Made by a program: the position numbers and the translations under genes. Positions 45,250 through 53,278 of a stretch of DNA of 64,000 bases are shown one piece after another (within the stretch, counting starts at the first letter, position 1; each line of letters begins with the position of its first letter). This stretch comes from JAEYZS01 sp964469265 (GTDB taxonomy: Bacteria > Bdellovibrionota > Bdellovibrionia > Bdellovibrionales > JAEYZS01). Location of the stretch: positions 6,680 to 70,679 of the forward strand of contig CAYXYF010000010.1 of NCBI GenBank assembly GCA_964469265.1, in the 5' to 3' direction. The notes under the pieces were generated by a model, which was not told the DNA's origin, did no database searches, and saw only the letters and a program-made list of their open reading frames with translations.

Positions 45250-45960
45250 TTAATTTGTATGTTGTTTCTTTCCTTTATAAATCGTAGCGATCCCAAACGT
45301 GAGAGGTGTTGCTGTCACATCTGTGAACCCAGCTTCTTCCATTAACCGACAGAAGTCATCCCCGTATGGAAAATCTTCAACAGACTTATTGAGGTAAGTA
45401 TAAGCAGAAGCGTCCCCAGAAATTGCTGATCCGATTTTTGGAAGTACGTTTCTAAAGTAGAAAAGGTAAGGCTTTTTGATCAGTTTGCTTTTCGGAAGAG
45501 AGAACTCCAGAATAAGAGTACAGCCGCCTGGTTTTAACACGCGGTAATTTTCTTTTAACGCCTGGAGAACATTGTTGACGTTACGAATTCCAAAACTCAT
45601 GGTGGTGACATCAAACTCGCCATTTTTAAACGGGATCTCTGTGGCATCGCCAACTCGCAAGTTCACCTTATCGCTTAAGTTGAGTTGATCTACTTTCTTT
45701 TGTCCAACGGCTAACATGTTTTCAGACATATCAATTCCCACGGCCTTTTCAATTTTCTCTGTTTCTTCAAAAAGGTGTAGGATTTGATCGGCGGTTCCCG
45801 TGGCGATGTCTAGTAAGTGAAGAGAGTCAGAGTCAGGCAGAAGTTCTAAGAGTTTTTTTCTCCAGAGAACATCTTGCCGCATTGAAAGTAATCTGTTGAG
45901 AAGGTCATATCGGCCAGCGATACGGTCAAACATTTTCCAAACTTCAACTTTGCTTTCCAC
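45250..45960 (-). CDS. menG: Demethylmenaquinone methyltransferase (UbiE/MenG)
   Basis: A 236-residue SAM-dependent methyltransferase for the last step of menaquinone synthesis. Seen: LNRLLSMRQDVLWRKKLL, the SAM motif LLDIATGTADQILHLF, GIDMSENMLAVG, and MSFGIRNV. It begins the menG-F-D-H-B-A operon. Since this bacterium appears to use menaquinone, MenG is the better name than UbiE. Confidence 0.92.
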   Translation of the reverse strand: MESKVEVWKMFDRIAGRYDLLNRLLSMRQDVLWRKKLLELLPDSDSLHLLDIATGTADQILHLFEETEKIEKAVGIDMSENMLAVGQKKVDQLNLSDKVNLRVGDATEIPFKNGEFDVTTMSFGIRNVNNVLQALKENYRVLKPGGCTLILEFSLPKSKLIKKPYLFYFRNVLPKIGSAISGDASAYTYLNKSVEDFPYGDDFCRLMEEAGFTDVTATPLTFGIATIYKGKKQHTN

Positions 45961-46006
45961 AGTAACTCCATTGGTTTAATGTCTCTGACACGGAAAGTAC
46001 CTTCGA

Positions 46007-46477
46007 CTACTTGTATTCGTCAAGGCTTGCCTTTTCGATTTTAAATGAGGACGGTCCGTGCACACTGGTGGTAGTTTCTATCTCAAATCGGCCCTCTATC
46101 CATGCAGGATTGTGGACCTTTTCAATGGGCAGGGCATTTTTGAGTTTCACGTGGACAATGAGGTTCGGAGGCGGGGGCGGTACGTGTATGCACGCTTGCG
46201 CGTTGGGAACCAGCAGGAACTCTTTGACTGTCCGAATATCATCAACGAGCGGAACCACGTAACCTGCAATTTTGACCCTCTTGGCATCAGCGGATTTTAA
46301 TTTATCTGTGGTTTTCCCAGTTTTGTAATCGTGTTCATACAAATCACGCCACGTCAAAACAAGGCCACTAGAGTCTGTTGAAGAAGATGGATTTTTAATC
46401 ATATCTGCAATGAACGCGAAGAATGCAAGACCGATTAGAACTCCTAAAGCTGCGATACCCTGTTTCTTTTGGCTCAT
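46007..46477 (-). CDS. DUF3299 lipoprotein-like or anchored protein
   Basis: A 156-residue protein with one N-terminal transmembrane segment (about 8-24). The rest matches DUF3299: VKIAGYVVPL, KEFLLVPNAQACIHVPPPPPNLIVHV and PAWIEGRFEIE. The protein is probably periplasmic. It ends the DUF2796-ABC operon (3-bp gap after the permease). In Vibrio, a DUF3299 protein lies with the zinc-regulated ZrgA-type ABC genes; this parallel is the only functional hint. Confidence 0.78.
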   Translation of the reverse strand: MSQKKQGIAALGVLIGLAFFAFIADMIKNPSSSTDSSGLVLTWRDLYEHDYKTGKTTDKLKSADAKRVKIAGYVVPLVDDIRTVKEFLLVPNAQACIHVPPPPPNLIVHVKLKNALPIEKVHNPAWIEGRFEIETTTSVHGPSSFKIEKASLDEYK

Positions 46478-46479
46478 AC

Positions 46480-47721
46480 TTATACCTTTATCGTTAAACC
46501 ATCTGCTAAGGTATTTCTATAAGCCATAATAGCGGGAATGATACCTACGACAATTGAAATTCCAAAAATTCCTGCCATATATATAAGATCATTGGCGGAC
46601 CAGTTGTAGAGATTAATAGTCAATCCAAACCTCTGAATTAACGGCTCAGCTAAAATTTTGCTCAATACCAAAGTTAAAAGACCCCCAGAGAGAATTCCTA
46701 AAACCGTAATAAAGCATGACTCAAATACAAAAAGCGAGAATATAAATCTTGGCCGTGCGCCAACGGATCTTAAAATCGCCATCTCACGCCGGCGCTCTTT
46801 CAAGCTCGTCAAGAGAACTAAAAACAAACTCATAAGGCTTGATAAAAAGACCAACATCATCAGCACCGATAATAAACGTTCAATAAAACTCAAGTTCTTC
46901 CAAAGGGAAGTTAAGACGATGCCAGGAAGTGCTGCGGTTAAGGCTTCATTGGAGTAATCGTTGATGAACCTTTGCACTTCAAAAACACTAATTTTTGATT
47001 TGAGCTTAATAAAAAAAGCTGAGACCTGCGTAGGATTTAAATCTTTTGGCGTTGCAACTGGTTCCTTTGAAGGCGCTCCAGATTCCCATCCCACATGAAT
47101 GGCTTCGATGGCCTCCAAACTGACATAAAGTGACTGATCCACTGGCGTGAGAGTGCGGTTCAGAATCCCCGTAATTGTAAAAGGCATATCGGAGTGATCT
47201 TGGAACGAGACTCCCGTTCCATGGGCCAAAATGATCTGGTCACCCACTTTATAATTTAGTTTTTGTGCAACCTCAGCGCCAATAACAACTTCAAAGGTGT
47301 TTTCAAAGGCGTTACCCGTACGAAGCGACAAGTGTTTTTCACTTCCGTATTTATAATGTTCAAAGAAGCTTTCATTTGTTCCGATCACACGATGTTCGCG
47401 ATGAGAGTCTCCAAGTGAAATGGGAATTGTCCACTCCACTTCGGCGTGATCTTTGACCTGCTGATAACTGTCCCAAGATATACTGTTGATCGGATCTCCG
47501 ATGTGAAACACCGAATAAAGTAGGAGTTGAAGAGGGGAGGTGCGGGCACCAGCAATTAAATCAACGCCCGCGATGGTACTATTAAAACTATCCTTCGCGC
47601 CAGTTCGGATGCGTTCAAAGGAGAGTAAGAGCAAAACGCTCAAGGTAATCGATGCAATTGTAAGTAGGGTAGTCAATTTGCGGTTAAGTAAGCTTTTAAG
47701 GGTGAGTTTTAGAATTGTCAT
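46480..47721 (-). CDS. FtsX/MacB-type ABC permease
   Basis: A 413-residue permease with an N-terminal helix (about 15-38), a large periplasmic loop (about 40-275) and three C-terminal transmembrane helices, with the FtsX/MacB topology. The motif RRREMAILRSVGARPRFIFSLFV is typical of the family. It overlaps the ATPase stop by 4 bp. The family exports lipoproteins, peptides or, in the Zrg case, is linked to zinc. Substrate unknown. Confidence 0.88.
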   Translation of the reverse strand: MTILKLTLKSLLNRKLTTLLTIASITLSVLLLLSFERIRTGAKDSFNSTIAGVDLIAGARTSPLQLLLYSVFHIGDPINSISWDSYQQVKDHAEVEWTIPISLGDSHREHRVIGTNESFFEHYKYGSEKHLSLRTGNAFENTFEVVIGAEVAQKLNYKVGDQIILAHGTGVSFQDHSDMPFTITGILNRTLTPVDQSLYVSLEAIEAIHVGWESGAPSKEPVATPKDLNPTQVSAFFIKLKSKISVFEVQRFINDYSNEALTAALPGIVLTSLWKNLSFIERLLSVLMMLVFLSSLMSLFLVLLTSLKERRREMAILRSVGARPRFIFSLFVFESCFITVLGILSGGLLTLVLSKILAEPLIQRFGLTINLYNWSANDLIYMAGIFGISIVVGIIPAIMAYRNTLADGLTIKV

Positions 47722-48395
47722 GTTCGGTCCCTTAGAGTTTCAACACGATCAAAATGATCGGTTAGCGTCGGATCATGACTAACGAAAAGCACGGCAGAGT
47801 TGGACCGCGCAGTTTCTTTAAGAAGCAATTCAATAAAGCGGTTTCGGGTATTATGATCGAGGGCAGATGTTGGTTCGTCGGCGATGAGAATTTCAGGAGA
47901 TCCGTACATGGCTCTTGCTACAGCAACGCGCTGTTGCTGTCCCACACTCAACTCCGTGACTGGCTTTTGCATATACACCTTTGGATCAAGCTCTAAGCTC
48001 TCAAGGAGTCTGCTGACTTCTTCCGTGGGGTCTGAAACTTTAGCTGCGCGAATTTTTGAAAAGTCGGCCGAAAGGTATATGTTTTCGAAAACATTTAAAA
48101 ATGGAATCAAATTGAACTGCTGAAAAACAAACCCGATATGATCTCCACGAAAAACATCCCGCTGGGATTGTGACATTTCAGAAAAATTATGATTTAGGAG
48201 TTTGATCTTTCCACTGCTGGGTGAAAGCACCCCAGAGATCAGATTAAGTAGCGTTGATTTACCCGAACCTGAGCTTCCTTGAATAAATATTTTCTCTCCG
48301 CGGTGGCATTTGAGTTCTGGAAGGTTGATAAGAGGGTCTTCTTGCAAGCTCCAGCGGAATTTTAAATTTTCAATATGAATGGCAGAGTCTTGCAT
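47718..48395 (-). CDS. LolD/MacB-type ABC transporter ATPase
   Basis: A 225-residue ATPase with Walker A GSSGSGKST, signature LSVGQQQRVAVARAM and Walker B LIADEPTSALD, followed by the switch His in VLFVSHD. It is the partner of the FtsX-type permease encoded 4 bp overlapping. It lies 14 bp after the DUF2796 gene. Confidence 0.9.
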   Translation of the reverse strand: MQDSAIHIENLKFRWSLQEDPLINLPELKCHRGEKIFIQGSSGSGKSTLLNLISGVLSPSSGKIKLLNHNFSEMSQSQRDVFRGDHIGFVFQQFNLIPFLNVFENIYLSADFSKIRAAKVSDPTEEVSRLLESLELDPKVYMQKPVTELSVGQQQRVAVARAMYGSPEILIADEPTSALDHNTRNRFIELLLKETARSNSAVLFVSHDPTLTDHFDRVETLRDRT

Positions 48396-48409
48396 TTTAA
48401 AGTCAACTT

Positions 48410-48886
48410 CTAGAGTTGGAATTTGGAATCAGTAGGTTTGAGTTTAATCTCTTTCTGGGTCTTTCCGCTCACAACGTGAACAGTGACCTCTTTAAAGCTA
48501 TCAATATCGCGAAACAAATTAACGTCGATACTTTTTATGGAAGTCACGTCTTTACATTTGTATGTTGTCTGGTAAGCGTAGTCCGTGTGTCCCTTAGATT
48601 GGGTAGCGGTTTCAAGGGTTCTATTTGTGATACTGCAGTGACCCTCGGGTTCAAGGGTCAGAATAATGTATTCTTCTTTAAGAAGTTTGCTAACTTGCTC
48701 AAGCTTTTCCTTATGGTCCTTAGTTTTTGGTTCACCTTCAAATCCGAAGAGATCCATTCCGGGAGCTACAAGTTTTGCTTTTAGAACATCCTTATCAGCA
48801 ACGATTTCAAGTTTTGCACTGCTGTGCTTATGAGCATGTGCCCACAAGCCTGTTGCCAAAATAAGGGAAACGATTAGTATCTTCAT
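48410..48886 (-). CDS. DUF2796 (ZrgA-like) periplasmic protein
   Basis: A 158-residue exported protein: signal peptide MKILIVSLILATGLWAHA, then a His-containing N-terminus (HKHSSAKLEIV) and LVAPGMDLFGFEG, as in DUF2796/ZrgA. In Vibrio this family belongs to a zinc-regulated ABC transport gene set, and the same order (DUF2796, ATPase, permease, DUF3299) is seen here. A zinc or other metal role is inferred from that. It overlaps the acyl-CoA dehydrogenase stop by 4 bp. Confidence 0.75.
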   Translation of the reverse strand: MKILIVSLILATGLWAHAHKHSSAKLEIVADKDVLKAKLVAPGMDLFGFEGEPKTKDHKEKLEQVSKLLKEEYIILTLEPEGHCSITNRTLETATQSKGHTDYAYQTTYKCKDVTSIKSIDVNLFRDIDSFKEVTVHVVSGKTQKEIKLKPTDSKFQL

Positions 48887-50037
48887 GAAAGTTCCATTTT
48901 CGCAATTGTTTGCAATTGCATGTTGCTTGTGCCCTCATAAATTTGCCCAATTTTTGCATCACGGAAGAATTTTTCCACAGGATACTCTTTTGTAAATCCG
49001 TTTCCGCCAAAAAGATCAACAGCCATGGAGCTAATTTTTTCAGCGGCTTTCGATGCATAGTATTTTGCGATAGCTGCCTCTTTAACAAAGTCTTTTCCGC
49101 TATCCTTTAAGCGGGCAGCGTTGTAAACGAGGAGTCTTGAAGCTTCAAGCTCGATGCGCATCTCTGCGATCTGAAATTGCACACCTTGAAACTTAGCAAT
49201 AGGTGCACCAAATTGCTCCCGCGTCTGAACATACTTTACCGCGGCTTCGTAGGCACCTTGGGCAATTCCTACCATTTGTGCGCCAATTCCGATGCGGCCT
49301 TCGTTGAGAGTTTCGATTGCAACTTTATAACCTTTTCCGATTTCACCAAGAACATTCTCTTTAGGTACTTTGCAGTTTTCAAAAAGAAGTTCGCAAGTTG
49401 AAGACGCTCTAATCCCAAGCTTGTCCTCTTTTTTCCCGACGGTAAATCCTTCAAAGCCTTTTTCAACAAGGAAGCACGTAATACCTTTGTAGCCCTTTGA
49501 AGGATCAAGGTTTGCAAAACACAAAAAGAGGGACGCTTCATTGGCGTTTGTAATCCAAAGTTTGTTTCCGTTTAAAACATAGTGATCGCCTTTATCTTCG
49601 GCGCGGAGTTTTAAAGCAAAAGCATCACTTCCGCTTCCTGATTCAGAAAGTGCGTAAGCCCCAACCCACTCTTGCGCAAGTTTTGGAAGATATTTTTCTT
49701 TGATGGCTTCGCTTCCCCATTTTAGGAAAGCGTTTGTAACGAGAGTATTTTGGACATCAAGTAAAACACTGACGGATCCATCAACTCTTGCAAGTTCTTC
49801 TACTGCAAGACATGCCATGGTGAGAGTGCTTGCTGCTCCTCCATATTGCTCTGGAGACTCAATGCCCATGAGGCCCATTTCAAAAAGCTTTTGAACGATC
49901 TCAGGTTTCATCTCAGCTTTTTCATCCATCTCGGTGACATAAGGTTTGATTTCGTTTTCAGCAAAAGATCGGACCGCATCTTTGAATGCTAATTCATCTT
50001 CAGTAAAATCAGAGAGGGCTGGCTGGTGTGTGCTCAC
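48883..50037 (-). CDS. Acyl-CoA dehydrogenase
   Basis: A 384-residue FAD enzyme that introduces the alpha-beta double bond in acyl-CoA. The sequence has AYALSESGSGSDAFAL, WITNANEASLFL, GNGFTKEYPVEKFFRDAKIGQIYEGTSNMQ (in part, with the catalytic Glu in YEGTS). It resembles short-chain or butyryl-CoA dehydrogenases. Its stop overlaps the DUF2796 ATG by 4 bp, though the two functions look unrelated. Electron acceptor genes are not adjacent. Confidence 0.92.
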   Translation of the reverse strand: MSTHQPALSDFTEDELAFKDAVRSFAENEIKPYVTEMDEKAEMKPEIVQKLFEMGLMGIESPEQYGGAASTLTMACLAVEELARVDGSVSVLLDVQNTLVTNAFLKWGSEAIKEKYLPKLAQEWVGAYALSESGSGSDAFALKLRAEDKGDHYVLNGNKLWITNANEASLFLCFANLDPSKGYKGITCFLVEKGFEGFTVGKKEDKLGIRASSTCELLFENCKVPKENVLGEIGKGYKVAIETLNEGRIGIGAQMVGIAQGAYEAAVKYVQTREQFGAPIAKFQGVQFQIAEMRIELEASRLLVYNAARLKDSGKDFVKEAAIAKYYASKAAEKISSMAVDLFGGNGFTKEYPVEKFFRDAKIGQIYEGTSNMQLQTIAKMELS

Positions 50038-50194
50038 AAAAATCTCCTAAGTTCAATGGTAAAGCATGAGTGCTTAAATGACTTTAAAACTGTAAATGAC
50101 TTACATTATCAAGGGCAAATCGTCATCAAACCATTTTTGATCACGCTCTGCATCTATGCTGTTCTTTCCATCTGATAAAAGCTACTTTTAAAAT

Positions 50195-50713
50195 ATGTCG
50201 AATAAAATTATCCGAGTACTTATAGCAAAGCCAGGGCTTGATGGTCACGATCGCGGCGCAAAAGTTGTTGCGCGCGGTCTACGTGATGCGGGCTTTGAAG
50301 TGATCTATACAGGCCTTCACCAAACTCCAGAAATGATTGTGCAATCTGCTCTGCAGGAGGACGTCGACGTCCTCGGCTTATCGATTCTCTCTGGCGCACA
50401 TATTCCGCTGGTCAAAGCCATCTTAGCACTTATGAAAAAAGAAAAGCTCAGTACTCCAGTTTTTGTTGGTGGAATCATCCCTCAAGACGACGGTAAACTT
50501 CTTATGAAAAGTGGTGTTCAAGCAGTGTTTGGTCCCGGGTCTACCATGGCAGAAATTTCTGAGAGAATTAAAAACTTTCTTTCAACGCCAAAAAAATCAA
50601 GCGCTTCAAAAAAGAAAGTCGCAACTAACGCAACTAAAAAGAAAGCTAAAAAAACTACGAAGAGAGCGACCTCACCGAAGAAAAAATCAAAAAAGAAAAA
50701 GGTAAGAAGATAA
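50195..50713 (+). CDS. B12-binding domain protein with lysine-rich tail
   Basis: A 172-residue protein whose first about 130 residues form a cobalamin-binding domain of the methylmalonyl-CoA mutase small/C-terminal type: AKPGLDGHDRGAKVVA (DxHxxG, His binds cobalt), LSILSGAH and GGIIPQDD. The final about 42 residues are a run of Lys, Ser, Thr and Ala (KKSSASKKKVATNATKKKAKK...), reminiscent of histone H1-like tails. No mutase large subunit or MeaB chaperone is nearby. It overlaps the protease start by 1 bp. Confidence 0.82.
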   Translation: MSNKIIRVLIAKPGLDGHDRGAKVVARGLRDAGFEVIYTGLHQTPEMIVQSALQEDVDVLGLSILSGAHIPLVKAILALMKKEKLSTPVFVGGIIPQDDGKLLMKSGVQAVFGPGSTMAEISERIKNFLSTPKKSSASKKKVATNATKKKAKKTTKRATSPKKKSKKKKVRR

Positions 50714-51369
50714 TGGATTTACATGAGTATGGTGCGCGCATCGCCCTGATCTATGTTCCGCTTCTTTTTTCACTCTGTGTTCATGAGTATGCCCATGGTT
50801 TGGTAGCAAAATGGAAAGGCGATAATACCGCTGATCTTCAGGGCCGTTTAAATCTAAATCCAGTCTCCCATGCTGATCCCATCGGAACACTGGTTCTACC
50901 TCTATCGATGCTCTATTTTAACGGCCCTATTATTGGTTGGGGTAAACCCGTTCCTGTGGATGAGCGCAATTTAAAAAATCCACGTTCGGATATGTTTTGG
51001 GTGGCATTTGCGGGACCAATTTCGAACGTGATCATGGCAATTTTCGGAGCTTTTTTAGCGGCTGTGGTAATGACATACTTTAATACTCAAACCTACTCTA
51101 GTGCGCTCCATAATTTTTCAATCGCCTTTGTTCGCATCAATCTTTTATTGGCGATTTTTAATATGATTCCAGTTCATCCGCTGGATGGTGGTAAGGTTTT
51201 AGCCCGCTTCCTTCCGCAGCATGTGAATGACAAACTTGAAGCCAACCAAACCATGTCAGGAATGATATTGATGTTCCTAATGTTATCGGGAATGTTGGCG
51301 TTTTTATTCCAACCCATCGGCATAATCTCGTATTACCTCGTGGCGTTCATGCAGGTGTTGATCGCTTAA
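50713..51369 (+). CDS. Site-2 protease (M50 family)
   Basis: A 218-residue integral membrane metalloprotease. The zinc site HEYAHG (HExxH) is near residue 24 and the second part is VHPLDGGKVLA (NxxPxxxLDGG). About five hydrophobic segments. Lacking a PDZ domain, it belongs to the small group exemplified by YwhC. Substrates are unknown, but intramembrane cleavage is expected. Start overlaps the B12 protein stop (TAATG). Confidence 0.88.
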   Translation: MDLHEYGARIALIYVPLLFSLCVHEYAHGLVAKWKGDNTADLQGRLNLNPVSHADPIGTLVLPLSMLYFNGPIIGWGKPVPVDERNLKNPRSDMFWVAFAGPISNVIMAIFGAFLAAVVMTYFNTQTYSSALHNFSIAFVRINLLLAIFNMIPVHPLDGGKVLARFLPQHVNDKLEANQTMSGMILMFLMLSGMLAFLFQPIGIISYYLVAFMQVLIA

Positions 51370-51437
51370 ATGTTTAGAAATTTAAGCAACTTGCATCTCT
51401 ATTGCGATACGTCAACGTCTGAGCTATAAACGAGGTA

Positions 51438-52019
51438 ATGAAAAACTTATTACTACTGACCTTTTTCGTATTAACAACGGCCTGTTCTAAGCAGGGCGAA
51501 AACCCCCTTGATGATTTTGACCCGAAGGCTCCCGATGCTGCAGAAAAACTTGAGGAGATGGATCGAGAGTACCGTGAAGACACGGGTGAGAGCCCATTTA
51601 TTCCAACCAACCCAGGAAACTGTTACCAAATGGAATGTCCGTTGTTTGTCTACGTCAATAAAGACGCCCAAACGCTTTACCTCTACAATCGAGGCGAGTT
51701 AATAGGTGAGTGGGACGTTTCCAGTGGCGAGGGACAATATGAAACTCCTGACTTTGATCGTCGTCCTAATGGTCGAATATATAATGCCTACACTTCAAAA
51801 CGATTTCCTGGCGGTAACTATCAGGGCTTGGGCAATATGCCGTATGCAGTGTTTATTGAGGGCGGTTATGCCATCCATGGAACCACCGTCGGAAACTGGG
51901 AGAAACTTGGCCAAAAAGCTTCCCACGGCTGCATAAGAATCCACCCCGACAATGCAAAATTTTTGAATTCTTTGGTTCGTCAGTATGGCATCTCCAACAC
52001 ATGGATATTGGTGGATTAG
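51438..52019 (+). CDS. L,D-transpeptidase lipoprotein (YkuD)
   Basis: A 193-residue predicted lipoprotein (lipobox TTAC at Cys16) with a C-terminal YkuD domain. The catalytic motif SHGCIRIHPDNA carries the nucleophile Cys and conserved His and Arg, with HGTTVGNWEKLG before it. The enzyme forms or cleaves peptide crosslinks in the cell wall, or attaches lipoproteins to it. It lies between the protease and scpA. The mature N-terminus is acidic (DDFDPKAPDAAEKLEEMDRE). Confidence 0.88.
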   Translation: MKNLLLLTFFVLTTACSKQGENPLDDFDPKAPDAAEKLEEMDREYREDTGESPFIPTNPGNCYQMECPLFVYVNKDAQTLYLYNRGELIGEWDVSSGEGQYETPDFDRRPNGRIYNAYTSKRFPGGNYQGLGNMPYAVFIEGGYAIHGTTVGNWEKLGQKASHGCIRIHPDNAKFLNSLVRQYGISNTWILVD

Positions 52020-52154
52020 TCAGCTCAAAATTAGGGCATGTTTGCGAGTTGTTTTCTGAAAAAATAGCTATAACCTGTGATAAATCAAAAATTTACGATT
52101 TAACGCTTAAAAAGTGCTTGAAGCGGGGTGAAAAAACCACTTCAATGGTAGTTA

Positions 52155-53270
52155 ATGTCAGGCCTACACGTAAGTATAGAACAATTTGAAGGTCCATTAG
52201 CGCTCTTGCTTTACCTTATTCGTAAAGAGGAGATGGATATTTATGATATTCCGATTCATCGGATCACTCAGAAGTATCTTGAGCATATCAAGATGTTAAA
52301 GAAGCTCGATCTTGAGGGAGCTGGTGACTTTATCACCATGGCCGCAACGCTGATCCACATTAAATCAAAGATGCTTTTACCTCAGTACGATCAAGAAAAT
52401 GAGGAAATGCCCGAGGACCCACGCAAAGAACTTGTTCAACGCCTGGTTGAATACCAACGCTACCAAAATGCTTCAAAGGAAATGTTGAATCGTTCGATTT
52501 TAAATCGGGATGTTTGGAGACGCGGTTTTAAAGAAGATATCGTCTTAGAGCAAAACCAAGATGTGGAGCTTGATGAAAGTGGTCTTTTTGGCTTAATTGC
52601 AGCCTATCGTTCGACTGTACGAGCGGCAATGAAGCGTGTCCACCGTGTTGCAAAGAAGGGGCAATCCATTGCTTCTCGAATTCTTGAGATAAGGGATCTT
52701 CTTATCCCAGGTGAGCGCCGAGTGATGAAAGATCTTATTGCTGCCGACGAAATGTCTAAGAACAAACTTTTAGTTACTTTTTTAAGTATGCTAGAACTTG
52801 CGAAGATGGGTTTTGTGAGAGTATTCCAGTCTGAACCTTATGCAGATATCCATGTAGAACCTCTGCGAGCGATTGACCGTGATGTCATCCAGAGAGCGGA
52901 ATCCTATGAGTCTGACGATGCCGATGGAGCTGCAAATGCAATCCTATCAAAAGGTGAAGAGATTTTAAAAGCCGAGGCCGAAAGAATTGCCCAAGTTGTT
53001 GAGCAGCCTGCTAACAATGAGCAGCTTACGCTTTCTCCAGAGGCGACAATTAAACGAGTTGATGAATTAATTCGTGAAGACGAATCTGCAACAGACGAGG
53101 ATATTATGTCAGCAGAAAAAGAATTGGGATTTGAATCCCCAGAAGGTGGCTTCGACGGTGAAGTTGTGACGTCAATGGAACCCATCGAAGATATTATTAA
53201 GGAAAGCTTACTCAAGGAAGAAGAAGTTGAGCTTTTAGAGACGGAAGAAATTAAAGACGCCGAGTTATAA
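52155..53270 (+). CDS. scpA: Segregation and condensation protein A
   Basis: ScpA bridges the two heads of SMC in the chromosome-condensing complex. The conserved core includes FEGPLALLLYLIRKEEMDIYDIPIHRITQKYLEHI (in part) and a C-terminal winged-helix stretch near LVTFLSMLELAKMGFVRVFQ. At 371 residues it is longer than most ScpA (about 250) owing to an acidic tail (about 255-371, rich in E and D). It is 8 bp upstream of scpB. Confidence 0.93.
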   Translation: MSGLHVSIEQFEGPLALLLYLIRKEEMDIYDIPIHRITQKYLEHIKMLKKLDLEGAGDFITMAATLIHIKSKMLLPQYDQENEEMPEDPRKELVQRLVEYQRYQNASKEMLNRSILNRDVWRRGFKEDIVLEQNQDVELDESGLFGLIAAYRSTVRAAMKRVHRVAKKGQSIASRILEIRDLLIPGERRVMKDLIAADEMSKNKLLVTFLSMLELAKMGFVRVFQSEPYADIHVEPLRAIDRDVIQRAESYESDDADGAANAILSKGEEILKAEAERIAQVVEQPANNEQLTLSPEATIKRVDELIREDESATDEDIMSAEKELGFESPEGGFDGEVVTSMEPIEDIIKESLLKEEEVELLETEEIKDAEL

Positions 53271-53278
53271 AGGGAATC

